Positions 51,901 through 59,532 of a DNA stretch of 64,000 nt are shown in pieces (the first letter of the stretch is position 1; the number at the start of each line of letters is the position of its first letter). The DNA is from Microcystis aeruginosa FD4 (GTDB lineage Bacteria; Cyanobacteriota; Cyanobacteriia; Cyanobacteriales; Microcystaceae). The stretch covers positions 1,488,001-1,552,000 of the forward strand of contig NZ_CP046973.1 in assembly GCF_009792235.1 (NCBI RefSeq), in the 5' to 3' direction. Both the position numbers and the translations under genes were made by a program. The notes beneath the pieces were generated by a model. That model did not search any database. It was not told the DNA's origin and worked only from the letters and a program-made list of their open reading frames with translations.

Positions 51901-52246
51901 TTCTGGCAGGTGGTTTGGTTAGATCGTAAATAGCTAGTTCACCTTCTTTCGCTAAAAATAGGTAACTTGGTCTAGCCATACACCATATTTTATTAAAGAT
52001 TTGCCGTACTTTTTCATCTTCTTGAGTATCGCATTTAGCAAAAATAATCACAGGATTATTATTAACAAAAAAAACTTTTTCTGCTTCAACTTGCTTGGCT
52101 AATTCCAACCAATCTCCTTTTTCTATCCACTCTTCTAAAGTTATTTCTGACAATGACACTTTTGAACTCACTAAGTCGCCTTGACTAAAATCGAGTTCAT
52201 TATAAGCAGATTCTAACAATTCATAAGCAGAAGTAGCTGTCATCAT
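48938..52246 (-). CDS. Large N6-adenine DNA methyltransferase, 1102 aa
   Basis: SAM motif I is at D371 (ILDPCCGSGIFLVEAFRR) and catalytic motif IV is NPPW at 504-507 (VVVGNPPWGSPKTTDR), as in gamma-type N6-adenine methyltransferases. Residues ~1-150 form a separate N-terminal domain (NPVIIFAKCDTQEDEKVRQI), 150-340 a helical domain, and residues ~560-1100 probably hold target recognition and a C-terminal extension. Size and layout resemble type IIG or BREX/DISARM-like methylases. With the small downstream gene it makes a two-gene defence candidate. It starts at an ATG-ATG pair at 52246. AT-rich codon use suggests acquisition. Confidence 0.85.
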   Translation of the reverse strand: MMTATSAYELLESAYNELDFSQGDLVSSKVSLSEITLEEWIEKGDWLELAKQVEAEKVFFVNNNPVIIFAKCDTQEDEKVRQIFNKIWCMARPSYLFLAKEGELAIYDLTKPPARNIEDWKKNNRPLEVAQNILEVTSKLYQYRREQIESGKLFEDERFETSNQRADQSLIKDLKTVRLALIRGGLSENKRKYAHALIGRSIFIRYLEDRGILTQEYFEAIAQNNATWKALLNAPDDQLNMETEAKQHYIKILSDKSFTYALFNRLSQDFNGDMFPSDEQEAESVEQQHLSLLQEFLQGNIDQQKKLFFWAYKFDIIPISLISSIYEEFYHESNTENIDNGTHYTPSSLVEFVLSKVLTSDCLTTHPRILDPCCGSGIFLVEAFRRIVRHRVYQNQRQRLSWQELREILKNQIAGIEINSEAIRITAFSLYLALLNYQEPPDILLQIKQGQKLPFLIYQPNGLSEDNHFNNLVCDNAFQEFSNSEDVILSRNFSSQCADVVVGNPPWGSPKTTDRKSTQELNIALQWCQERDYPVGDKERSQAFIWRVFDFLKDNGWSALVVSTGIFFKTHDKSKEFRQKWLNSVLLKEVVNFAHVRDIFFKSGNKNQSSASISPFASIIFQKVNQTELTLKDQVVTYWSAKKTAMIKNVQAVILSVMDRRGIRQSELFYNDSLWKIYYWGNHQDAGLIQGITLAPALKELHDPNNSGQGFTTGSAYSAPQWLSKYQNLPIPKFQRYSSIQKDWFTSSPKKVHRIANESLFYGERLLIKHGISQASRKKGEIIARLESENFSFTNSVNCIKLHDAEEWKYKIILGTLWSSLSRYYFFLTSSKWGIWHDGIYKDEYLSLPIIFPKDQGIREKVINIVEQLQNWNPIKYSVKHPEGKTPEQIKAELTELEYQLDEAIFDVYDLTIAERDLIRDMCDVGIEFYYNHINSKAVKPVESYPQQNQGLLNDINKNRQTQKGLEGYLQAFLDIWNRELEPDGEFSWQIIRPQFQGLENPMLAVIFSTQEYGEKPQPVSQSDQKQWIEIIDQLARQENGLLVPYNSHQIYLDGLVRSVSDTEIIIIKRNERRFWTRSMAREDAEATMLQIINLQESQEMS

Positions 52247-52430
52247 CTTGAGTAAATCACCGGTAATAGTTGATTGTGTTGGTTAGAGTCACACAACCTA
52301 ATCTTTGGTTTTTTTGAACTATTTTTAATAGTATGACTGATAGGAAGCGTAACTGTCAAGTAAATAGACAAGCCGCCATTATGTCAATTTTTTAATAATT
52401 TGCCTCTAGCACTGAAAGCGAGAAAACAGC

Positions 52431-52502
52431 GTTCGCCTTTGGCGCGGCTTTGCCGTTCGCCTTTGGCGCGGCTTTGCCGTTCGCCTTTGGCGCAGCTTTG
52501 CC
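52431..52502. repeat. Three 24-bp tandem repeats
   Basis: GTTCGCCTTTGGCGCGGCTT plus TGCC occurs three times in direct tandem (52431, 52455, 52479), the last with one change (GCAG). Each unit contains the palindrome-like GCCTTTGGC. They lie in the spacer 52247-52655 upstream of petC, otherwise without a supported gene. Confidence 0.9.
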
Positions 52503-52655
52503 GTGGCAATTGTCCGTGACTCAATATCTGTAATAATCTAATACAGCCCTTGTAAACCTTCTTTAAGCTCTGGGTTTTCGTCTTGATCGAGATGCACAAA
52601 ATCGCCCTTAGATGAGAATTAGTTTACAAAAATTTACATTTGGAGATAAGGAGCA

Positions 52656-53195
52656 ATGAGTCAAGTTTCCGGTACAGATGTTCCCGATTTGGGTCGTCGT
52701 CAATTTATGAACCTGTTGACCTTTGGTACAATTACCGGAGTAGCAGCGGGGGCTTTGTATCCGATTGTTAAGTATTTTATTCCCCCCTCGGCCGGTGGTA
52801 CGGGTGGCGGTGTCACCGCTAAAGATGCTCTCGGCAATGATGTGATTGTCAGTCAATTTCTGGCCGGCCATAACGCTGGCGATCGCACCTTAGCCCAAGG
52901 TTTAAAAGGCGACCCCACCTATTTAGTCGTCCAGGAAGACAAAACCCTAGCCAACTACGGAATTAACGCCGTCTGTACCCACTTAGGTTGTGTGGTGCCT
53001 TGGAACGCCAGCGAAGAAAAATTCATGTGTCCTTGCCACGGTTCCCAGTACAATGCCGAAGGAAAAGTAGTTCGCGGTCCAGCGCCTCTATCCTTAGCCC
53101 TCGCCCATGCCAACGTCACCGATAATGATAAAGTCGTCTTCTCCACTTGGACGGAAACCGACTTCCGCACCGGTGAAGAACCCTGGTGGTCCTAG
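52656..53195 (+). CDS. petC: Cytochrome b6-f complex Rieske iron-sulfur protein
   Basis: A 179-residue protein: a single N-terminal membrane helix (NLLTFGTITGVAAGALYPIV, residues ~19-38) after a twin-Arg-like DLGRRQFMN, a Gly-rich hinge (SAGGTGGGVT), and the 2Fe-2S ligands C107, H109 (CTHLGC) and C125, H128 (CPCHGS), with C112 and C127 forming the disulfide. It transfers electrons from plastoquinol to cytochrome f. GGAG upstream is a good ribosome-binding site. It is co-transcribed with petA. Confidence 0.97.
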   Translation: MSQVSGTDVPDLGRRQFMNLLTFGTITGVAAGALYPIVKYFIPPSAGGTGGGVTAKDALGNDVIVSQFLAGHNAGDRTLAQGLKGDPTYLVVQEDKTLANYGINAVCTHLGCVVPWNASEEKFMCPCHGSQYNAEGKVVRGPAPLSLALAHANVTDNDKVVFSTWTETDFRTGEEPWWS

Positions 53196-53238
53196 ATTAT
53201 TCAATGTGACGAGATTTTGGAATTTTCAACCGATAGAG

Positions 53239-54225
53239 ATGAGAACATTCAACTTTTTAAGCTTCCCGCAAGTCCACAGACAGGCCCTAGTGAAAGCTGT
53301 CCTCGTGGCGATCGCTACCGTTTCCCTACTCCTAACCAGCGATGTCATTAACCCCCAATCTGCCCAAGCATATCCTTTTTGGGCGCAACAAACCGCCCCG
53401 GAAACCCCCAGAGAAGCGACCGGTCGGATTGTCTGCGCGAACTGCCATTTAGCCCAAAAACCCGCCGAAATTGAAATCCCCCACTCGGTACTACCCGATA
53501 GCGTCTTTGAAGCAGTGGTAAAAATCCCCTACGATCCCGCTAGTCAACAGGTGTTAGGAGACGGATCGAAAGGGGGTTTAAACGTGGGTGCAGTCTTAAT
53601 GCTACCAGATGGTTTTAAAATCGCGCCCCCCGATCGCATTCCCGAAGAAATGCAGGAAAAACTCGGTGGAGTCTATTTCCAATCCTACAAAGAAGGTCAA
53701 GATAACGTGGTTATCGTCGGTCCCTTACCCGGGGATCAATACAAAGAAATCGTTTTCCCCGTCCTGGCCCCCGATCCTAGCCAAGATAAGAGTATTCACT
53801 TCGGTAAATATGCTGTACATTTAGGGGCCAATCGCGGTCGCGGTCAACTGTACCCCACCGGTGAACCCAGCAATAATAACGCCTTCAAAGCTTCTACCGC
53901 AGGTACAATTAGCCAGATCAGCAAAACCGAAGCCGGTGGTTATGAAGTGACCATCACTTCCGAAGCGGGCCCCGTGGTGGAAAATATTCCCCCAGGGCCT
54001 GAGTTAATCGTCTCGGAAGGTCAAGCGATCGAAGTGGGACAATTTTTAACCAGTAACCCCAATGTCGGCGGTTTTGGTCAAAAAGAGACGGAAGTTGTCC
54101 TGCAAAATCCCGGCCGGATCAAAGGATTAGTTTTATTCCTCGGTGGTATTATGCTATGTCAAATCCTCTTAGTTATTAAGAAAAAACAAGTGGAACGAGT
54201 ACAAGCGGCCGAAATGAATTTCTAA
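53239..54225 (+). CDS. petA: Cytochrome f
   Basis: A 328-residue protein with signal peptide (residues 1-~44: VLVAIATVSLLLTSDVIN, then PQSAQAYPF with cleavage after AQA). The mature N-terminal Tyr is the heme axial ligand and CANCH binds the c-type heme. The C-terminal membrane anchor is GLVLFLGGIMLCQILLVI followed by a basic tail. The start at 53239 is the family start; longer upstream reading is overlap with petC. It accepts electrons from PetC and passes them to plastocyanin or cytochrome c6. A strong terminator follows. Confidence 0.97.
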   Translation: MRTFNFLSFPQVHRQALVKAVLVAIATVSLLLTSDVINPQSAQAYPFWAQQTAPETPREATGRIVCANCHLAQKPAEIEIPHSVLPDSVFEAVVKIPYDPASQQVLGDGSKGGLNVGAVLMLPDGFKIAPPDRIPEEMQEKLGGVYFQSYKEGQDNVVIVGPLPGDQYKEIVFPVLAPDPSQDKSIHFGKYAVHLGANRGRGQLYPTGEPSNNNAFKASTAGTISQISKTEAGGYEVTITSEAGPVVENIPPGPELIVSEGQAIEVGQFLTSNPNVGGFGQKETEVVLQNPGRIKGLVLFLGGIMLCQILLVIKKKQVERVQAAEMNF

Positions 54226-54246
54226 TCGCATATTTCGGTTATTTTT

Positions 54247-54279
54247 GCTAAAAAGCGGGTTATTTGCCCGCTTTTTAGC
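54247..54279 (+). terminator. Intrinsic terminator of petC-petA
   Basis: GCTAAAAAGCGGG and CCCGCTTTTTAGC form a perfect 13-bp stem with a 7-base loop, 21 bases after the petA stop. The T-run lies in the 3' arm and a further TTT follows. Confidence 0.88.
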
Positions 54280-54356
54280 TTTGGGTCAGGAAAACGCTCA
54301 CCGCTCGCAGCCGTCTGATACAATCGGTTCAACTTAACCGATAAGTGTCAATTTTT

Positions 54357-55418
54357 ATGAATCAGTCGCTTGTTCCAGTCATTCTCGCCGGTGGTAAAGG
54401 GGAACGTTTTTGGCCCCTCAGTCGTCTAGCGCGTCCGAAACAGTTTCTCTGTCTTGATGGTAGTGGTCGCAGTCTTTTACAAGCAACGGCCGATCGTCTG
54501 TTATCTTTAGGGGCCGGTTGGGAAAATCTCTGGGTAATTACCGCTAGTGCGATCGCTGATGGTGTCCGCGAACAACTGCCTGATTTACCGGAGAGTAACC
54601 TATTAGTGGAACCAGTGGGCAAGGATACGGCCCCGGCTGTGACTTGGGCCACCTTAGAAGTGGCAAAACGTTATGGTAAAGAAGTGGCGATCGGTTTTTT
54701 TCCTGCCGATCATTATATTGGTGATCAAGAGGCTTATATTAACACTTTAAAAGCGGCCGTAGAAGTGGCCGTCAGCCAAAAAGCGATCGTTACTTTGGGG
54801 ATTAAACCCGATTATCCCTCCACTGGTTACGGTTATATCGAACAGGGAGAAAATCAAGGCGAATTTAATGGTTTACCCGTCTATAAAGTGAGTCGTTTTA
54901 CGGAAAAACCCGATCGCACCACGGCTGAAAAATTCCTAGAAACGGGACTTTTTAGCTGGAATAGCGGAATGTTTATCTTTCAGGGACAAGTGGTTTTAGA
55001 GGAGCTAAAAACCCACGCTAATAATATTTTACAACCTCTGAGCGATCGGGGCATCGCTGCCTATGAGGATTTAGAGAAAAAAAGTATTGATTATGCTTTG
55101 ATGGAAAAAACCCAACTCGCTTACGTTTTACCCGCTAATTTCGGTTGGGATGATCTGGGAGATTGGAATTCTCTGGAAAGATTATTAGAAGCAAAGGGCA
55201 AAAATATTGAACTGGCCAATCATGTCGGTTTGGATACGGAAGGCTCTATTATCTATGCTAGTGATCAGGAGGAAGTGATCGTTACTATTGGTTTAAAAGA
55301 TCTGGTAATTGTTCGCGACGGGAAAGCGACTCTCGTTGTCCACAAAGATCGTACCCAAGATATTAAACAAGTTCTCAAGCAATTACAAACCGATCCTAAA
55401 TTAGAGAAATTGTTATAG
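54357..55418 (+). CDS. Mannose-1-phosphate guanylyltransferase
   Basis: A 353-residue nucleotidyltransferase starting MNQSLVPVILAGGKGERFWP, the pyrophosphorylase motif GGxGxRxxPLS, with FTEKPDRTTAEKFLETG, a signature of GDP-mannose pyrophosphorylases. It makes GDP-mannose from mannose-1-phosphate and GTP for glycan synthesis. ATG 54357 is chosen over an in-frame GTG at 54345. The bifunctional PMI domain is absent (short, single-domain form). Confidence 0.9.
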   Translation: MNQSLVPVILAGGKGERFWPLSRLARPKQFLCLDGSGRSLLQATADRLLSLGAGWENLWVITASAIADGVREQLPDLPESNLLVEPVGKDTAPAVTWATLEVAKRYGKEVAIGFFPADHYIGDQEAYINTLKAAVEVAVSQKAIVTLGIKPDYPSTGYGYIEQGENQGEFNGLPVYKVSRFTEKPDRTTAEKFLETGLFSWNSGMFIFQGQVVLEELKTHANNILQPLSDRGIAAYEDLEKKSIDYALMEKTQLAYVLPANFGWDDLGDWNSLERLLEAKGKNIELANHVGLDTEGSIIYASDQEEVIVTIGLKDLVIVRDGKATLVVHKDRTQDIKQVLKQLQTDPKLEKLL

Positions 55419-55440
55419 GATCGATATTAGTTGCTAGCTT

Positions 55441-55583
55441 TTTCAGTAACCAGTCATCAGTGAAAAGACAGTAGGAAACTTTGATTTAATACTGCTCACT
55501 TAAAACTCAAATCTGATAACTTACCCACTGATAACTGATAACTTACCCACTGATAACTGATAACTGATCACTGATAACTGATA
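55441..55583. repeat. CTGATAACT / TTACCCACTGATAACTG repeats
   Basis: Repeated ACTGATAACTGATAACT units with two ACTTACCCACTGATAACTG segments fill the spacer and run to 6 bases before the ABC1 kinase GTG start. Same family as 571-668 and others. Confidence 0.85.
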
Positions 55584-55588
55584 ATACC

Positions 55589-57238
55589 GTGTTCTCACTC
55601 CCGCAAACCAGTCAAAGACAAAAAGAAATCCTTGAGATAGTTCTCGGCAACGGTTGGGACTATATGCGCGGGGTTTTAACCCTAGGAAAAGCAGAAAATC
55701 CCCAGATTCCCACCCCAGAAGTTCTCAAAAAAATCCTCGTGGAATTGGGGCCTTTTTATGTCAAATTGGGACAGTTACTTAGTACCCGTCCCGATCTGCT
55801 ACCTGCTAATTATATCGAGGCTTTAACTGCCCTACAAGCGCAAGTTCCTCCCGTTGCTTGGAAGGATATAGAAATAGTCATCACCGAACAGTTAGCCAAA
55901 CCGATCAAACAGGTATTTAAGTATATTAATACCCAACCGATCGCCGCAGGATCGATCGGGCAAATTCATCGGGCAACTTTATTATCTGGGGAGGAAGTAG
56001 CGATTAAAGTCTTGCGTCCGGGGATTGAAAAAATTGTCGCCCAAGATAGTGCTTTAATTAAGGGAATTGCTGATTTAATTGCCCTGACAGAATTTGGTCA
56101 AAGTTATGACGTTGTTAACTTAGCAGAGGAGTTTATTAAAGCAGTCAATGCGGAATTAGATTTCACCCAAGAAGGTCATTATACTGACCAATTACGCTAT
56201 AATTTAACCCAGAGTCGTTGGTCAGAACCCAAACAGTTAGTTATTCCTAAAATTTATTGGCACTTAACTAATTCCAGGCTATTAGTGTTAGAATGGTTAG
56301 AAGGAAAACAAATTTTAGAGGCCGATGTTTCTAGACCAGCAACCGAGCAAACAATTTCCCAAAGAAAAAGCGAAATAACTAGGATTTTGTTTCGGTCATT
56401 TTTTCAACAAATTTATATTGATGGCTTCTTTCATGCCGATCCTCACCCGGGTAATATCTTCTATCTTGACGATGGTAGAGTAGCTTTAATTGACTGTGGT
56501 ATGGTGGGCAGATTAGACCCGCAAACTCAACAAATTTTAACAGAATTGTTATTAGCAATTGTTGACTTAGATGCGAAAAGATGCAGTCAACTAACTATTA
56601 AACTGTCCGAGTCAGTAGTCCCGATTACTTTAGTACAATTAGAGGTGGATTATGAGCGGATGCTGCGAAAATATTATAACCTCAATTTAAATCAAATTAA
56701 CTTTAGTGAGGTGGTTTATGAACTTTTGCAAATTGCCCGTCGCAATAGAATTAAACTGCCGGGTAATTTAGGTTTATTCGCCAAAAGTCTCGCTAATCTA
56801 GAAGGAACTGCCCGAAAATTTAATCCTGATATTAATATCCTAGAAGAAGTCAAACCGCTATTAACTAATATTCTTGAACAACAGTTAATCGGTAGCACTC
56901 CCCTACAAACTGCCCTAAGAACAGTTTTAGACTTGAAATCTTTTTCCCTGAAATCTCCCCGTCAAATCGAAGTTTTACTAGATAGTTTAACCTCAGAAAC
57001 TTTAAATGTTAATCTGAAAATTCGTGAATTAGATAATCTCCGTCGCAGTTTAGATAATTCCGCCAATCGACTAGCTTTTAGTGTGATTATTGGTTCCTTA
57101 ATTATCGGGGCTGCTATTGTTACGGCCAGCACCCAATCTCGGCAATTAACTATTATTAGTACCGTATTATTTGCTGCAGCTAGTTTAATCGGTTTATGGT
57201 TAGTTGTCGGTATCCTGCGATCAGGAAGATTGCGCTAG
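55589..57238 (+). CDS. ABC1/UbiB family atypical kinase
   Basis: A 549-residue protein with the UbiB hallmarks: the KxGQ motif (FYVKLGQLLSTRPDLLP, about residue 55), AAGSIGQIHRATL (A-rich loop, ~118), KVLRPG (nucleotide lysine region), EFIKAVNAELDFTQEGHYTD, and catalytic FFHADPHPGNIFYLDDGRVA with IDCGMVGRLD. Two C-terminal membrane helices (LAFSVIIGSLIIGAAIVTAS; TVLFAAASLIGLWLVVGIL) anchor it. Such proteins support quinone and membrane-lipid metabolism. The start codon is GTG directly beyond a simple repeat. Confidence 0.9.
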   Translation: MFSLPQTSQRQKEILEIVLGNGWDYMRGVLTLGKAENPQIPTPEVLKKILVELGPFYVKLGQLLSTRPDLLPANYIEALTALQAQVPPVAWKDIEIVITEQLAKPIKQVFKYINTQPIAAGSIGQIHRATLLSGEEVAIKVLRPGIEKIVAQDSALIKGIADLIALTEFGQSYDVVNLAEEFIKAVNAELDFTQEGHYTDQLRYNLTQSRWSEPKQLVIPKIYWHLTNSRLLVLEWLEGKQILEADVSRPATEQTISQRKSEITRILFRSFFQQIYIDGFFHADPHPGNIFYLDDGRVALIDCGMVGRLDPQTQQILTELLLAIVDLDAKRCSQLTIKLSESVVPITLVQLEVDYERMLRKYYNLNLNQINFSEVVYELLQIARRNRIKLPGNLGLFAKSLANLEGTARKFNPDINILEEVKPLLTNILEQQLIGSTPLQTALRTVLDLKSFSLKSPRQIEVLLDSLTSETLNVNLKIRELDNLRRSLDNSANRLAFSVIIGSLIIGAAIVTASTQSRQLTIISTVLFAAASLIGLWLVVGILRSGRLR

Positions 57239-57250
57239 AAATTATCGCAA

Positions 57251-57658
57251 TTAAATTAAAATTTGTTGTTGTAAAAATTTCGCCCACTGACTAGCCAATT
57301 CAACTTCAGTAAAGGGAATTTTTTCAGGTGATCGCTCCTTAAAAATAAATTCCAGGAAAGGGGAACCTTGCGGGGGAAGAGTATCTAAATCCACCACTTG
57401 ATTATTAACCAACAGACGGATTTCTTTGACCTCCTCTAGGGAAAAAGTTTGTAAATTAATTACTCCCTTACGAGTTGGCTTTCCCCAAGTGATAATTTTA
57501 TCTTTTTGACCTAAGACAGAATATATATCATACTTAGCTCGCTCGAAGTTTTCCGCCCATTCTCGATAGATTTCCACTTTTTGGTATTCATTCCAACCAC
57601 TCCAAGCCAACCAAATAAATAGAATTAATAAAGGTGTCCACAATAACCCGCGTTCCAT
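57251..57658 (-). CDS. Hypothetical membrane-anchored protein, 135 aa
   Basis: One N-terminal membrane helix (RGLLWTPLLILFIWLAWSGW), then a soluble domain of about 105 residues with alternating beta-like segments (DKIITWGKPTRKGVINLQTF). Convergent with the ABC1 kinase gene. Not recognised. Confidence 0.6.
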   Translation of the reverse strand: MERGLLWTPLLILFIWLAWSGWNEYQKVEIYREWAENFERAKYDIYSVLGQKDKIITWGKPTRKGVINLQTFSLEEVKEIRLLVNNQVVDLDTLPPQGSPFLEFIFKERSPEKIPFTEVELASQWAKFLQQQILI

Positions 57659-58020
57659 AAACTATCGCCCCAAAATTTTGGTCAATTAAGTTAATCCTAT
57701 TTTAGGCTAATTTGCAGCAAGGAATTATCAGCCGTCGGCTTTTTTTCCCTCTCCCCTCTCCCTTCTCCCCAACCCGCAACGGTTAAACCCCTTGCTACTT
57801 TTTGACTTTAGACCTCTTGCATAATTAATTTTTGAGGATTCAAAAACGGCAAAAATAAGGATTAAATTGCCTAGAATCTGTGAATTATTCATTCTTAATT
57901 CTCCTGACTACTGACTACTGACTACTGACTCCTCACCTAACCGAAGATTTTTGATTTTTACAAGAGGTGTTTTTTACTTGCTATAATCGATCGTCGAATT
58001 TAAGTAGGAGACGGGAGAAA
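57659..58020. other. Spacer with CTGACTACTGACTACTGACT repeat
   Basis: No gene seen. It holds a small ACTGACT simple repeat (about 57903-57931) and AGGAGACGGGAG at 58006-58017, the likely ribosome-binding region of argJ. Confidence 0.6.
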
Positions 58021-59262
58021 ATGGCCGATTGGCAGGAAATAGAGGGGGGAATCACCGCCCCAAAAGGATTTAAATCCGCAGGGATGGCTGCGTTGCTCAA
58101 ACCGTCCGGTTTGCCCGATTTAGCCCTAATTGTCTCGGAAACAGAAGCGATCGCCGCCGGAGTCTTTACCACCAGTCAAGTGCGCGCCGCTTGCGTCGAT
58201 TATTGCCGTCAACGCCTACAAACTAAAGCCAGCGCCCGGGCGATTTTGTGTAATGCTGGCCAAGCAAACGCCGCCACGGGGGAAGCCGGATGGCAAGACG
58301 CTCTCGATAGTGCCGCCGCCTTGAGCCAAGTTTTAGGGATTCCCGCCGATGCAATTTTGCTGGCTTCTACGGGAGTGATCGGACAGCGGATTCGCATGGA
58401 TGCGTTAACCGCCGCTTTACCGACCTTAGCGGGTTTATTGTCGGAAAATGGCGGCGAAAGCACGGCCCGGGCGATTATGACCACGGATCTAGTCCCCAAA
58501 TCGATCGCCTTGCAAACCACCATCGATGGTCGTCCGGTCACAATTGGGGGAATTGCCAAGGGATCGGGGATGATTCACCCGAATATGGCGACGATGCTCT
58601 CTTTTATTACCTGTGATGCCGCAGTATCGACGGTTCTCTGGCAAAATATGTTAAGTCGGGCGGCCAATAAAAGTTTTAATCAGATCACGGTGGATGGGGA
58701 CACCAGTACCAATGACAGTCTGATCGCCTTGGCTAACGGTCAATCGCGCACCACGGCGATCACCGAAATGGGCCGGGATGCCCAAAAGTTAGAGGCCATG
58801 TTAACGGAAGTTTGTCAATACTTGGCCAAAGCGATCGCCCGGGATGGGGAAGGAGCCACCTGTTTAATAGAAGTGCGGGTTTCGGGGGCGGCTGATGATC
58901 AGTCCGCTCGTCAGATTGCTCGCACCATTGCCGGTTCTTCCCTAGTAAAATCGGCGGTTTTCGGTCGAGATCCCAACTGGGGACGAATTGCGGCGGCCGC
59001 GGGCCGGTCCGGGGTTGTCTTCCATCAAGAAGACCTACAAATCAAGTTAGGCGACTTCGTGATGATGGAAAATGGTCAACCTCTGGCGTTCGATCGAGCT
59101 AGTGCCAGTAATTACCTGAAAGCGGCAGCAAACGGGGCTTATTTACGAGAAGATACCGTTTTAATGTCTATCTGTATCGGTAACGGTTCGGGAACAGGTA
59201 CGGCCTGGGGTTGCGATCTTAGTTACGATTACGTCAAAATTAACGCTGAGTACACCACTTAA
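58021..59262 (+). CDS. argJ: Bifunctional ornithine acetyltransferase / N-acetylglutamate synthase
   Basis: A 413-residue ArgJ. The autocleavage site is Ala-Thr in MIHPNMATMLSFITCDA, the new N-terminal Thr being the nucleophile. KGSGMIHP and the C-terminal GRDPNWGRIAAAAGRSGV and CDLSYDYVKINAEY are family features. It recycles the acetyl group from acetylornithine to glutamate in arginine synthesis, relevant for cyanophycin. ATG 58021 is chosen: it is preceded by GGAG; upstream in-frame extension lacks family sequence. Confidence 0.95.
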   Translation: MADWQEIEGGITAPKGFKSAGMAALLKPSGLPDLALIVSETEAIAAGVFTTSQVRAACVDYCRQRLQTKASARAILCNAGQANAATGEAGWQDALDSAAALSQVLGIPADAILLASTGVIGQRIRMDALTAALPTLAGLLSENGGESTARAIMTTDLVPKSIALQTTIDGRPVTIGGIAKGSGMIHPNMATMLSFITCDAAVSTVLWQNMLSRAANKSFNQITVDGDTSTNDSLIALANGQSRTTAITEMGRDAQKLEAMLTEVCQYLAKAIARDGEGATCLIEVRVSGAADDQSARQIARTIAGSSLVKSAVFGRDPNWGRIAAAAGRSGVVFHQEDLQIKLGDFVMMENGQPLAFDRASASNYLKAAANGAYLREDTVLMSICIGNGSGTGTAWGCDLSYDYVKINAEYTT

Positions 59263-59532
59263 AGCGATCGATCGGTTCTGTAAACAGGCTCTCTTGTCCT
59301 TGCTGGATTGTAGCCCAACAGCTTGATCAACGGTTGACGTTAGGATCTAGTCTATGCCGACAACCTCGATGATCGATCCTGTTGATCACACAGCAGCCAA
59401 GAGAGCCGATTACCCGATTAACAGACAAACTTTAATGGTTGGATTTTACTTCTTTTCAACCAACCTCGAAAACAGTTTTGTCAGTTCCTCAGTCCCTTGG
59501 CAAAATCCATCTATTGGCGGGGAAAACGCTGC

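Noticed and set aside
52384..52599. Minus-strand frame with QSRAKGERQSRAKGER
   Set aside because: Translation of the three 24-bp tandem repeats.
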